DNA of 64,000 nucleotides from assembly GCA_030613005.1 (NCBI GenBank), contig JAUWMV010000008.1, forward strand, positions 1 to 64,000. The letters run 5' to 3'. This stretch comes from a bacterium (GTDB lineage Bacteria; UBP14; UBA6098; B30-G16). Shown piece after piece: positions 9,046 through 18,047 of the stretch. The notes under the pieces were generated by a model. The model did not search any database. It worked only from the letters and a program-made list of their open reading frames with translations, and was not told the DNA's origin. The translations under genes and the position numbers were made by a program. Position 1 is the stretch's first letter, and each line of letters opens with the position of its first letter.

Positions 9046-10170
9046 ATGCTTGAACCAAAGGATAATAACTGCGACGATTGCAACGAAAGCGAAGATAGAA
9101 TTGTCTGTCTTCTGAGAAATTTAACAAATGCATTTGGACCATCATCATTTGAGGTTGATGTGCGAAAAGTTTTTACGGAAGAAGTTAAGGATTTCTCAGA
9201 CAAAATCTGGACATGCGGTTTGGGAAGTATTATTGCTCAAAAAAGGGGAACATCCGATTCGCCAAGAATTATGATAGCTGGACATATGGATGAAATCGGT
9301 TTCATGGTTAAAGGCGTTACTAAAAAAGGTTTCCTAAGGGTCAATCCTATTGGTGGATGGTGGGGTCATGTTCTTCCGGGGAAAAGAGTGCTCATAAGAA
9401 CTCGAGAAGGTAAGGAAATTGTTGGAATTGTGGGAGCTAAGGCACCTCACAAGTTAAAACCAGATGAGCGTAAAAAAGTCATCGAGTTGGAAGATTTATT
9501 TGTAGACGTAGGTTCCTATGGTGAATACAATGCCGCGGAAGAAATGGGAATTAGACCTGGAGATCCTATCATACCCTTAACTGACTTTCATGTCCTTGGG
9601 GATGGCAAAATGTTATCTGCCAAAGCCTGGGACGATAGAATTGGCGTTGCAGCAGCAATCGAGGTGCTAAAGGAACTCAAAGACATCGATCATCCCAATA
9701 CTGTTTTCAGTGTTGGAACCGTACAGGAAGAAGTGGGTCTTCGCGGAGCCACAACCAGTGCTTTTGAAGTTAATCCCGATATCGGATTTGCGATAGATGT
9801 AACAATAGCTGCCGATACTCCAGGCTGGGAATCAGAGTTGGACGAGGATGTGGGCGCTGGACCCTCTATTTCTATTATGGATGGTAGCTTGTTACCTAAT
9901 CATAAGCTTAGAGACTATGCAATAGAAACAGCTGAAGAAAATGATATTCCGTATCAAATCGGTTCGCTGACACGTGGTGGAACCGACGGTGGAGCTATAG
10001 CTCGTGCTAGGTCTGGTGTTCCGACATTAACACTATCTATCGCGACTCGATACATTCACAGTCATAATGGCATTCTTCATCTGGATGATTTCAAAAATCT
10101 TACTATACTTCTCACAGAAATAATTAAGAAATTGGATAAAAAGACAGTAGACAAAATTAGAAATGATTAG
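9046..10170 (+). CDS. M42 family metallo-aminopeptidase
   Basis: A 374-residue cytoplasmic di-metal peptidase of the FrvX/glutamyl aminopeptidase/endoglucanase M family, which forms large tetrahedral dodecamers and trims short peptides. Metal and catalytic motifs are present in order: GHMDEIGFMV (H80), AWDDRIGVAAA (bridging Asp), VQEEVGLRGA (catalytic Glu pair), AIDVTIAADTPG (Asp) and HSHNGILH (C-terminal His). A strong SD (GGGAGG, 6 nt) sets the ATG. The first about 20 residues (acidic, with three Cys: NNCDDCNES...VC) extend beyond the usual N-terminus. Stands alone, divergent from the oxygen-defence operon. Confidence 0.9.
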   Translation: MLEPKDNNCDDCNESEDRIVCLLRNLTNAFGPSSFEVDVRKVFTEEVKDFSDKIWTCGLGSIIAQKRGTSDSPRIMIAGHMDEIGFMVKGVTKKGFLRVNPIGGWWGHVLPGKRVLIRTREGKEIVGIVGAKAPHKLKPDERKKVIELEDLFVDVGSYGEYNAAEEMGIRPGDPIIPLTDFHVLGDGKMLSAKAWDDRIGVAAAIEVLKELKDIDHPNTVFSVGTVQEEVGLRGATTSAFEVNPDIGFAIDVTIAADTPGWESELDEDVGAGPSISIMDGSLLPNHKLRDYAIETAEENDIPYQIGSLTRGGTDGGAIARARSGVPTLTLSIATRYIHSHNGILHLDDFKNLTILLTEIIKKLDKKTVDKIRND

Positions 10171-10277
10171 AAATAAAAAAAATTTGTAATTTCTGTTTGC
10201 GTGACTTATCTAATATAGTATATTTATTAAATGCGGGAATTATCTGAAATTAAATCCATTAAATTAGGAGGTTTTGT

Positions 10278-12785
10278 ATGAAATGGATGCTTACTTTTCT
10301 GCTGATCTTAATCTGCAGTGCAGCATGGGGTCAGGTTGATACCGTATTTTCGGAGGATTTTGAAGGAACTGGCTTCTTGAGATGGGAACCATTTGAGATT
10401 GATCCGGGTCAAGTTTACTGGCAAAGAAAAACCGGAACTGTAATCTATTCCGGTACTTCTGTGTCCGAATATGATGGAGCTTATTGGTGGTGTGGACTAG
10501 ACTCCTTAAATGGTTATGCTAACGGTTGGCTTCAGCTTTTAATTACACCTAATGTTGTTTTACCTTCAATACCGACAGGTCCAATTATTTTCGAATTTAT
10601 GGCTAATGTAAAGATCGAGATTCCTGCATCAGGTGGCACTTTAGGAACCGATGCTTGGGATTCTTATAACGTAAGGATTTCTACAGATGGAGGACTAACT
10701 TTTAGTGTTATAGAACCTACAGGTGATTATCCATATCGCTCATGTTATGGATTCAAATTCAACGAAGAGCCTTTGGATAGCATTCCTGGTTGGGCTAATT
10801 CGACAACCGGGTGGGAAAAAAGAGAGATAGATCTTTCCGCTTATGCCGGTGATATAGTTACTATTGCTATCGTTTTTGGCTCCGATCCAGCGGCTTCGGC
10901 AGAAGATCCGACTACAGATCCCTTTAATGGTCTTTTTGTCGATAACATCATAATTCATGATGATGTAGATACAGTTTTCGAGGATTATGCAAACGATATT
11001 CTAACAATGGAGAGAAGAGACGGAAAAGACCATACAATTACTAATACATTCCGATTAACAACACTATCATCTTACTCACCAACACATTCAATCCATGCTC
11101 CTCAGGACTCAAATTGTTTCTTCTCAATTATGACACCAGAAATAGCAATACCTGATAGTTTCATCAGTCGAGTTAACGTTGCAGTTAAATGCGATATGCC
11201 AGATTTCGATGGTTTCCCAGATAATAGGCTTGAAGATTATTTTATGATACAAGTATGGCGTAAGAGCACCGGAAGATGGAGCCGACTAATGTACGACTAC
11301 AAAAGAGATGGCAACAGACTCGGCACCGGGGATTGGACTGTGTTGGATGATCCCGATTCTCTATTCGATATTGCAGGTAGCGTTGATAATCACTTGGAGC
11401 TATACGATTCAGTTGGTGATTATATTATGAATGATACGATTAGGTTGTTATTTATGGCAGTCTATGATGACAACAACGATGGTGGCATGGGTGAGGGACT
11501 ATTCTTTGACGATGTAACTGTTACAGGGTTTAGAGGAAAACTCCATGATATTCAAGTAGATACAATGTTTACCAGCAAAATAAATAAGGGTCAGCAAATT
11601 CGTTTCACAGTCCGAATGAAAGGGCTTGGTGGCACTCCTGCTCCAGCTCAGGGAGTTGCCAGGATATACCGTTTGGGTGGAACGATCCCGATATCCGGTG
11701 CAAATATCACTGTTCCAGGGAATATCAGCTATCATCAATATAAACTTGGTAGCTTTTTATGGCGACCAACCTCGAATGGTGATTATTACGTAAAAGCCTG
11801 GACAACGTTTGCTTTTGATGAGGACAGATCTAACGACACATCGTATTATTATTTTACAATTCGAGATGATTGGTATATCGAGTTAGGTTTTGATGATGGC
11901 AGTTCCGATACCGTACGATGGATTAGAATTGATACATTAACTCTTGATACTACTTTTTTATACACCGAAGGATACGCTCCCGGTTTAAACACAACAACTT
12001 CTTTTGGGATCGGTCAGATATTTGCCACACCCTGTATTACACCACCTTGTAACGGTTCTTACGTTCGGGATATCAAATTAAAAGTTTATGGAGAAGGACA
12101 ATTTTTACTCGGTTTTTATGAAGGTTGGAATGGAAAGTTTCCACCCGACGATCCGGAATTCTCATGGACTGTTACAATTCCATCATCTATCGATCCACAA
12201 GGTGAATGGGTGGAAGTAATACTTCCCGACTCAGAATGGATACCGTGGGATACGTTTGGTATAGCTGCAAGCAAATTAGATATAGATACTCTAATTCGCT
12301 GGGGAGTTTGCGCAGATACCAATTCTTATAATGGAAAGGTGTATGTCGGATTTGAAGAAGCTGGTGGTTTCCCCAGATGGACAAGACTCGACTCTGTTGT
12401 GCTGGTTTATACTGGTTATCCCTTGATTTCATATCCTGGTTTAGGTAACTTGCTATTAAGAGTAAATATTTTCGATCTCAACAACATTACTGAAATACCA
12501 TTACCAGAAAAAATAGCACTCGAGCAAAATTACCCGAATCCGTTTAATCCGATTACTGCAATAAATTTCTCGTTGCCCGAAGTTACAGACGTTCAATTAC
12601 TTGTTTATGACATTTCTGGAAGGATAGTTAATCATTTGCTTAATCAAAGTATGAATCAAGGACCTCACATTGTTATATGGAATGGAAAAACCGATATGGG
12701 TGACGAAGTGCCATCCGGTTTATATTTCTATAAACTCATAACACCAGAACAGGTAATGATTAAGAAGATGACTATGGTTCGATAA
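10278..12785 (+). CDS. Large secreted protein with T9SS-like sorting domain
   Basis: An 835-residue exported protein with signal peptide MKWMLTFLLILICSAAWG. The body contains two jelly-roll/MAM-like beta-sandwich segments, each starting around a DTVFSEDFEG/DTVFEDY motif and containing YNVRISTDGGLTF-type and FNGLFVDNIIIHDD-type strands, then CARDB-like segments (about residues 430-530). The C-terminal about 90 residues (LEQNYPNPFNP...LLVYDISGRIV...PSGLYFYKLIT...KKMTMVR) are a textbook type A sorting domain. SD AGGAGG precedes the ATG. A weak TTGCGT-N16-TATATT promoter (about 10197-10224) lies upstream, and a rho-independent terminator follows. Probably surface-anchored; ligand unknown. Confidence 0.85.
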   Translation: MKWMLTFLLILICSAAWGQVDTVFSEDFEGTGFLRWEPFEIDPGQVYWQRKTGTVIYSGTSVSEYDGAYWWCGLDSLNGYANGWLQLLITPNVVLPSIPTGPIIFEFMANVKIEIPASGGTLGTDAWDSYNVRISTDGGLTFSVIEPTGDYPYRSCYGFKFNEEPLDSIPGWANSTTGWEKREIDLSAYAGDIVTIAIVFGSDPAASAEDPTTDPFNGLFVDNIIIHDDVDTVFEDYANDILTMERRDGKDHTITNTFRLTTLSSYSPTHSIHAPQDSNCFFSIMTPEIAIPDSFISRVNVAVKCDMPDFDGFPDNRLEDYFMIQVWRKSTGRWSRLMYDYKRDGNRLGTGDWTVLDDPDSLFDIAGSVDNHLELYDSVGDYIMNDTIRLLFMAVYDDNNDGGMGEGLFFDDVTVTGFRGKLHDIQVDTMFTSKINKGQQIRFTVRMKGLGGTPAPAQGVARIYRLGGTIPISGANITVPGNISYHQYKLGSFLWRPTSNGDYYVKAWTTFAFDEDRSNDTSYYYFTIRDDWYIELGFDDGSSDTVRWIRIDTLTLDTTFLYTEGYAPGLNTTTSFGIGQIFATPCITPPCNGSYVRDIKLKVYGEGQFLLGFYEGWNGKFPPDDPEFSWTVTIPSSIDPQGEWVEVILPDSEWIPWDTFGIAASKLDIDTLIRWGVCADTNSYNGKVYVGFEEAGGFPRWTRLDSVVLVYTGYPLISYPGLGNLLLRVNIFDLNNITEIPLPEKIALEQNYPNPFNPITAINFSLPEVTDVQLLVYDISGRIVNHLLNQSMNQGPHIVIWNGKTDMGDEVPSGLYFYKLITPEQVMIKKMTMVR

Positions 12786-12857
12786 GCGAAGATAAGTCGG
12801 TGAAACACAAGGAATTATTTCTAATATAGACCAGATTTATTCTCCGATTGAATGTTA

Positions 12858-12884
12858 GGGCGGAATTTAGTTCCGCCCTTTTTT
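12858..12884 (+). terminator. Rho-independent terminator
   Basis: An 8-bp GC-rich stem GGGCGGAA/TTCCGCCC with a TTTAG loop is followed by six T residues. It ends the transcript of the upstream secreted-protein gene, 73 nt after its stop codon. On the opposite strand no T-run follows, so it acts one way. Confidence 0.95.
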
Positions 12885-12930
12885 ATTTGGTGAATATATC
12901 CTTCTATTTGCACTAAAGCTTTTATTGAGT

Positions 12931-14511
12931 TTACTTTGAATAGCTTTGAGTTGAAATGGTCAGAAGATTAGTTTTCTTATCTGACTTAAGCCTTTCTAAA
13001 AAACCCTGGAGTTCTTTTACATGTTCCTCTTCAGGATGCCTGTCCACCCATTCTTTACAGTATCTATCTACCATCGTCATATCGTTTATATGGTAATAAT
13101 ATGCAATTAAATACTTAAGTATATCTATATTTCCCGGATTAATTGCATATCCTCTATGCAATATTTGAAGAGATTTTTGAGTATATTTATTCTCCATAGC
13201 AAAATGAGCGAAGAATAATATTGCCTTGCAATTGTTTGGTTGATGCTCAAGAAGACTTTGGAACATTTTATCTGCGAGAATCGTATCTTTGAATTCATAC
13301 GCAAAATATGCTGTGAATGCATCAATTCTCCAGCTATACGGTAGTAATTCGCGAGCCTTATCTAAAGTTTCCCATATACCAGCGGTGTCACCTTCTTCTT
13401 TCTGGGCGAAAGCCAGAACTAAAAACGTTGAAACGTAGTTAGCGAAAACACACAGGTTTAAAAAGTTATTCCCTTCTGCAAGAATGCTATCGTTCAATGA
13501 AGTATAAAACATTTTATTAAATAAAAGGTCTTTTGTTACGGGGAAATTCACAGCGCCGTAAGGGAATGTTTCATTTTTAATTTCATAAACTATTCCTCGT
13601 AACCACCAGTTTTCTCCATAATTCTTTTTATTATGACAAGCAGTAGTAAAAGCAAAACAAACTGGAGGTTTCAAATCAGGCTCACCCTCAATCGTCGCAT
13701 TCTCAATAATATTTTTCACAACTTGATCTTGAATCCTCAATAAAACTGTATCACTAATATAATATGGACATAAACTATCAATTTCCGTTTGAGTCATTGT
13801 AATAGGAGCACCAATCTTCTTGGAATATTTTATAAAGATAGGTATATTTAGCAGGTTTAGATTGAGAACTTTAACATCGGTTCTGAAACCCTCTATAAGC
13901 TGCAAAAAGAGCAAACCATACGTATCCATATCGCCACTTGTGTAAAGGACTGCATCTTTAGGACAACATATTAGAAAATTTCTTGAGATTTCAAGAACAT
14001 CATCAGTGTATCCACCGCAATCTTTTGCATTCTGAAAAGCCCATTTCGCTTTGTCGATATCGCCGTAAACCATAAAATGAAGAGCCGCAGTTCCCCACTC
14101 TGAAGAGAGTTTGTCTCTTGGTGGTAGCACATTATAACTTCCCGTATATCGCGGTTGTATTTCAAGTGCCCGTTTTATATGCTCGATACCCTCCTCGAGA
14201 GCTTCCAAATTCATTGAACTATCTATAAGATGACCAACATGTGCCTTGAATATCGTTTCCCCCAGCCAATACTGAGCCTCAGCATTCTTTGGATCAAGTT
14301 TCACAGCTAATCTCAGTGAGTCTTCAGCCTCTGAAAATTCGAGGCTGTCCTTTTGGTCGTGAAAATGAGAAAATTTCCCTCTAACTAATGTCTGGGCATA
14401 TTCAACAATACGAGCTGAACGCTCCTTATCTACTTTTACAGTTGAACATGAAATAAGAAACAAAGATATAAGAAAGAAAAATACACACTGTGCAAAGGTT
14501 TTGATTTTCAC
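12931..14511 (-). CDS. TPR lipoprotein with a DUF2723-like soluble segment
   Basis: A 526-residue lipoprotein: signal FFFLISLFLISC with lipobox LISC, so Cys22 would be lipidated. Residues about 50-190 and 390-510 contain tetratricopeptide-like helices (AEAQYWLGETIFKA, AKAILFFAHFAMENK-type). Between them, AVLYTSGDMDTYGLLFLQ...EGFRTDVKVLNLNLL resembles the soluble part of DUF2723 membrane glycosyltransferase-like proteins (GDNDTFPLWYAQEVEGIR...), seen here without the membrane half. The GTG start has a GGGGTG SD. Convergent with the preceding gene; no obvious partner. Role unknown, possibly envelope assembly. Confidence 0.7.
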   Translation of the reverse strand: MKIKTFAQCVFFFLISLFLISCSTVKVDKERSARIVEYAQTLVRGKFSHFHDQKDSLEFSEAEDSLRLAVKLDPKNAEAQYWLGETIFKAHVGHLIDSSMNLEALEEGIEHIKRALEIQPRYTGSYNVLPPRDKLSSEWGTAALHFMVYGDIDKAKWAFQNAKDCGGYTDDVLEISRNFLICCPKDAVLYTSGDMDTYGLLFLQLIEGFRTDVKVLNLNLLNIPIFIKYSKKIGAPITMTQTEIDSLCPYYISDTVLLRIQDQVVKNIIENATIEGEPDLKPPVCFAFTTACHNKKNYGENWWLRGIVYEIKNETFPYGAVNFPVTKDLLFNKMFYTSLNDSILAEGNNFLNLCVFANYVSTFLVLAFAQKEEGDTAGIWETLDKARELLPYSWRIDAFTAYFAYEFKDTILADKMFQSLLEHQPNNCKAILFFAHFAMENKYTQKSLQILHRGYAINPGNIDILKYLIAYYYHINDMTMVDRYCKEWVDRHPEEEHVKELQGFLERLKSDKKTNLLTISTQSYSK

Positions 14512-14839
14512 TTTTCACCCCTTATCTATAAATTGTTTTCAAATATTATATTTTACCATATTAAACTGATGTTCTTAACCTAATAATTTATATGTCTCAA
14601 CAAACAAAAAAATATAAAATAAAAACCTTCATTACCAAACAAAAACCAAATTGAATGAGTCGATCCTTGAATTTACTATTTTCGTGAAATGTAATAAAAA
14701 ATCAATTGTAGTTTATTACTTAAATTATAAATTTCAACAGTATTCCATAAAAATGTTATATTCAATATATCTATTTACTGATTGTAGTCAGCTCTTAATT
14801 CACAAGAACAAAAAAACACAACTAGAGGTGAAAATTAAG
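14512..14839. other. AT-rich intergenic stretch
   Basis: Divergent spacer between the TPR lipoprotein and the small membrane protein. A TATAAT-like box for the minus-strand gene is visible about 45 nt before its GTG, without a convincing -35. The frame of the downstream gene is open back to about 14651 but has no SD there. Nothing else recognised. Confidence 0.4.
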
Positions 14840-15103
14840 ATGAATTTTGTATGGAATCCGATATGGTTAGTTAATACAGTTCTCTGTATAGTAATTTTGA
14901 TTCTGGGTATTTGGGGTACTCGGAAGCATGGAGATCACGTACCTATATACATTGGCATAGCCTTTAGTTTTTTTGGCCTATCTCATATTTTAAATATCTT
15001 AAGGCTTGGGAAACCGCTTGTGACACCTCTAATAATTATTAGAGTTCTTGCATATCTTATTGTTATATTTTCGCTATTGAAAGTGGTGGCTCGTAAAGCG
15101 TGA
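14840..15103 (+). CDS. Small three-helix membrane protein
   Basis: An 87-residue product with three predicted transmembrane helices (WNPIWLVNTVLCIVILILG, IYIGIAFSFFGLSHILNIL, and LIIIRVLAYLIVIFSLLKVV). The frame is open for another 63 codons upstream, but that part is Lys/Tyr/Asn-rich and non-protein-like, and the only SD (AGAGGTG) lies 9 nt before the ATG at 14840, which also opens directly onto the first helix. No family recognised. It precedes the GGGP synthase gene by about 210 nt, too far to assume an operon. Confidence 0.65.
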   Translation: MNFVWNPIWLVNTVLCIVILILGIWGTRKHGDHVPIYIGIAFSFFGLSHILNILRLGKPLVTPLIIIRVLAYLIVIFSLLKVVARKA

Positions 15104-15312
15104 TTGTAAGGAAAATCATTTGCTAAAATATCTATATTTAAATTTTATATCATCCTACTATTCCAATAAGCAAGTACATATCTTTCATTTGAGGAATAGA
15201 ATATCAAGTTTACCAGATTCTAAGAGTTAGATGAATTAATAAAATGCGTATCAGGATAATTAAATCCAAATAGTAATTGTCTATGAACAAATGAAGACTA
15301 ATTTATTAGCCT

Positions 15313-16080
15313 ATGATTGAGAATAAAGATAATAATCTAATTTCAAGACTTGTTTCGGTATTTGGGTATAAGCGCTTTGCACCCCAGTTCTGGTTGCTAG
15401 TAGATCCAGATAAAATTAAAGAGTCAATTTTATATTTACTATCCGAGACTGCGCAGAGTCTGGGCGTCGATGCAATACTTGTAGGCTCGAGCATATTACT
15501 CAGATCACCTGTAGAAGATGTTGTTCGGATATTTAAAGCTAACAGCGAAATACCTATTATACTTTTCCCCGGTGGGAAAAACCAACTATGTTCATTAGCC
15601 GATGCTATGCTTTTCTTAACTTTTCTCTCATCACGAAATCCACGTTGGCTTATTGAAGAACAGGTTCTTGCAGCATCCGATGTCAAATCGTTGCGTATTC
15701 CGACCATAGCAACGGGATATTTATTATTCGAATCGGGTATTACAACTTCTGTTGGATTCTTTTCAACTACACCACCACTTCCGCGTGACAAACCAGAACT
15801 TGCTATCGCACACGGACTTGCTGCACAATTTATGGGTATGAGAGCGTTGTATTTAGATGCTGGGAGCGGTGCTAAGAAAGCTGTGCCATTAGAAATAATC
15901 AAATCTGTCCGAGAGAATGTCGATTTGACGTTAATTGTTGGCGGAGGTATTCGATCACCTGAGTTGAGTGCAAATTACGCTAAATATGCCGATGTCGTTG
16001 TAGTTGGTAACTATTTTGAAGAAGAAGGAAAATTGGATAAGCTTAGTGAATTCGCAGAGCGGGTGCATTCAGTTCGATAG
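15313..16080 (+). CDS. Geranylgeranylglyceryl phosphate synthase family protein (group II)
   Basis: A 255-residue TIM-barrel prenyltransferase joining a polyprenyl diphosphate to sn-glycerol-1-phosphate, the first step of archaeal-type ether lipid synthesis; bacterial members make heptaprenylglyceryl phosphate or GGGP. Motifs: LLVDPDK near the N-terminus, YLDAGSGAKK for the phosphate site, VGGGIRSPE and VVVGNYFEE. Length matches bacterial/archaeal group II rather than the shorter PcrB. Lipid specificity cannot be told from sequence. No SD is evident before the ATG. A G1P dehydrogenase or second transferase is not in the window. Confidence 0.9.
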   Translation: MIENKDNNLISRLVSVFGYKRFAPQFWLLVDPDKIKESILYLLSETAQSLGVDAILVGSSILLRSPVEDVVRIFKANSEIPIILFPGGKNQLCSLADAMLFLTFLSSRNPRWLIEEQVLAASDVKSLRIPTIATGYLLFESGITTSVGFFSTTPPLPRDKPELAIAHGLAAQFMGMRALYLDAGSGAKKAVPLEIIKSVRENVDLTLIVGGGIRSPELSANYAKYADVVVVGNYFEEEGKLDKLSEFAERVHSVR

Positions 16081-16165
16081 CTAAATTTCATTTAAATCTC
16101 TATAAATATTCTAAGATTACTATTATTGCTGCAAAAAGTAATGCTTCCTTGAAAGCAATAACATC

Positions 16166-16350
16166 CTATTTAAATCCGAATATAAATGGCAGCAAGAAAG
16201 CCACAAAACCTGCCCAGATAAAATAGACGGGATAGAATTTTGTTATACAATCCTTAACAGAGTTAATGCTCGCTTTGGATTTTAGATATTTCCAATATTG
16301 AATAGCAATAGTTATAGGTTCTCTCTTATAAGCTTTTTATAATCGTTCAT
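16166..16350 (-). pseudogene. Frameshifted small membrane protein gene coupled to the 2TM gene
   Basis: An ATG at 16350 overlaps the TGA of the upstream 2TM gene (ATGA), the coupling signature used throughout this window, but that frame stops after 12 codons. One extra A in the A5 run (plus-strand T5, 16334-16338) would join it to a downstream open frame, giving about 61 residues: MNDYKKAYKREPITIAI... followed by a hydrophobic segment VYFIWAGFVAFLLPFIFGF and a TAG at 16168. This could be a true frameshift mutation, slippage-dependent expression, or a base-calling error in a homopolymer. Function unknown; a small one-helix membrane protein. Confidence 0.5.
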
Positions 16351-16631
16351 TTTTGCCTTCGTTTTTCTCGCTCAATATATTTCTTTATTTGACTTTCTTC
16401 CCATTCATGCCCCAGAAAACCATGAAACACAAAAATCGAGAGGGCATGAGCCACTAAACCAATTCCCCATCCAAGCAATGGCCAAACAAACCACCAGTAT
16501 TCCGGACAGCTAAGATAGTTAATAACAAAAAGACCTATGTTTACAACAATATAAACGAACAGATGAATGTAAAATCCCTTGATTTCCTCCATCCTGTTTC
16601 TGGCTCGTTTATATACTTCCTCTTCTGTCAT
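16347..16631 (-). CDS. 2TM domain protein
   Basis: A 94-residue membrane protein matching the 2TM domain pattern: a basic amphipathic start (EEEVYKRARNRMEEIKGFY), two hydrophobic helices (HLFVYIVVNIGLFVINYL, WFVWPLLGWGIGLVAHALSIF), and a conserved tail with GHEWEESQIKKYIEREK. It is a paralogue of the next gene upstream (same layout and motifs). In other bacteria such domains occur alone or attached to histidine-kinase or LytTR systems; none is adjacent here. Its stop overlaps the start of a frameshifted small ORF. Confidence 0.85.
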   Translation of the reverse strand: MTEEEVYKRARNRMEEIKGFYIHLFVYIVVNIGLFVINYLSCPEYWWFVWPLLGWGIGLVAHALSIFVFHGFLGHEWEESQIKKYIEREKRRQK

Positions 16632-16680
16632 GATGCCCTTTCATAGTTGATATTATTATTTATAATTAATAAAACGATGC

Positions 16681-16986
16681 TTAGTCAATGGTACCATTCT
16701 GATTGAAGTTGCTTTGATTCTTTTCCATATATTTATCGATCTGACGTTGCTCCCATTTACGACCGAACAAACCTCCAAAAACAAAGACTTTGAATGCTTT
16801 TACTACAATAAAAACACCCCATATTAAAGCTACCCAATAAAACCAGTATCGATCTGGGGAAGTTAAGTAGTTTATGAGAAAGAGAACTACATTGACGGTC
16901 AAATAAGTAACCAAACTTGAGAAAAAAATCTTAATCTCCCTAATTCTTGCCCTTGCTCTTCTATAGGCTTTTTCCTCATCTTCCAT
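16681..16986 (-). CDS. 2TM domain protein (paralogue)
   Basis: A 101-residue membrane protein with the same layout as its neighbour 49 nt downstream: YRRARARIREIKIFF, two transmembrane helices (SSLVTYLTVNVVLFLINYL, FYWVALIWGVFIVVKAFKVFVF) and the tail GRKWEQRQIDKYMEKN. The shared R-A-R-x-R-x-x-E-I-K and W-E-x-x-Q-I-x-K-Y motifs show tandem duplication. SD AAGGA precedes the ATG. Confidence 0.85.
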   Translation of the reverse strand: MEDEEKAYRRARARIREIKIFFSSLVTYLTVNVVLFLINYLTSPDRYWFYWVALIWGVFIVVKAFKVFVFGGLFGRKWEQRQIDKYMEKNQSNFNQNGTID

Positions 16987-17129
16987 TTTATCCTTCCTTT
17001 TTATTTATAACAAACAATAGAGTTATATATCAATCATAGATAAATAAACAATACAAAGATCTTTCCGAATCATTTAGCAATAGGAAAAATGAATAATCTT
17101 AAATTCAAAATTTATTCATCGTTTGCAAT

Positions 17130-17867
17130 TTAGTCTATTTTCGCAGGTTTCCCGACAACCGACATATACACAGTACTCTCCTGAATTCCATCAACACCAA
17201 CGATCTCATTTACTTCATCGTCGTAGAATGCCGCAATTTGACACGATCCGAGACCTATCGAAACCACCGAAAGAGAAATATGTGCACCTATATGTCCTGC
17301 ATCGAGATAGATATACCTGTATGCACGCTGAAGATATTTCCCCTTAGATCTCTGGAAAATAGCAGTCCAAATGAATGTTACAGCTGCAGTCATACACATT
17401 TTCTGACCAAGTGCAGCTTCAGCAATTCTTTCGCCGAAATCTCCGACAGAAAGTTCCTCTAACAAGTGATTCTTAATACTATAATGATACAGTCCGGAAT
17501 TCAATTTGGCGACATTATTAACAACAATATATGTTTCAATAGGATACAATCCACCAGCGGATGGAACGGTTCTAAACTGGAAGTTACGCTCGAACCGTTC
17601 GGTTCCGGAACATGCCCACAGCAAGTATGAAAGATCAGTTAGACTAATTGGCTCATTGGAAAATCGTCGAATGCTCTTTCGTGATCTGATTACTTCATCG
17701 AGTGTAAAAGTTTTTCTCGGTTCTTTTGACGGAAGATCGATCTTTTGGGCTGTTGGGTAATGTTTGTAAATATCCGGTTTGGTTGACCAATCTAGTTTAT
17801 TGGTAGGAATTCTATCTCGGATATATTTAGTTTCCTGTTGATATTGGTCGCCGATTGGATTGTTCAT
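17130..17867 (-). CDS. SagB/ThcOx-family nitroreductase-fold oxidoreductase
   Basis: A 245-residue FMN-dependent dehydrogenase of the SagB type. Motifs: SRKSIRRFSNEPISLTDLSYLLW (FMN-binding RSxR) and the family hallmark PSAGGLYPIETYIVV, then LDAGHIGAHISLSVVSIGLGSC. SagB enzymes oxidise azolines in thiazole/oxazole peptide synthesis, but stand-alone SagB-like proteins with no YcaO partner are common and have unknown roles; no YcaO is present here. The ATG at 17867 is used because GGAAGG precedes it; an in-frame ATG 7 codons upstream has no SD. Confidence 0.85.
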   Translation of the reverse strand: MNNPIGDQYQQETKYIRDRIPTNKLDWSTKPDIYKHYPTAQKIDLPSKEPRKTFTLDEVIRSRKSIRRFSNEPISLTDLSYLLWACSGTERFERNFQFRTVPSAGGLYPIETYIVVNNVAKLNSGLYHYSIKNHLLEELSVGDFGERIAEAALGQKMCMTAAVTFIWTAIFQRSKGKYLQRAYRYIYLDAGHIGAHISLSVVSIGLGSCQIAAFYDDEVNEIVGVDGIQESTVYMSVVGKPAKID

Positions 17868-18013
17868 TCTACTACCTTCCAATTTCATAATTTATATATT
17901 TCACTTAATTCCATATTAAACAAATAGTCAACTTTTTTGCTTTGATATTGTATATGTTGCTCACATCTGAAAGCTGTTTGTTTTCACGGTATTAGACAAA
18001 TCAAAATATATGG

Positions 18014-18047
18014 ATTTTTACTCGATTGTAAATATTTTTACTCGATT
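18014..18047. repeat. Two 14-bp direct repeats with 20-bp period
   Basis: ATTTTTACTCGATT occurs at 18014-18027 and again, identical, at 18034-18047, exactly 20 bp (about two helical turns) apart. The pair lies about 150 nt upstream of the SagB-like gene and abuts the stop codon of the phosphatase-like gene. It could be a paired regulator-binding site. Confidence 0.5.

Noticed and set aside
15306-15902. 198-codon open frame antisense to the GGGP synthase gene
   Set aside because: The sense strand encodes a full-length family match with all motifs; the antisense frame has no SD, no signal and Ser/Arg-rich shadow composition.
17130-17867. Thiazole/oxazole-modified peptide cluster around the SagB-like gene
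   Set aside because: No YcaO cyclodehydratase, no short precursor ORF with Cys/Ser/Thr core and no transporter nearby.
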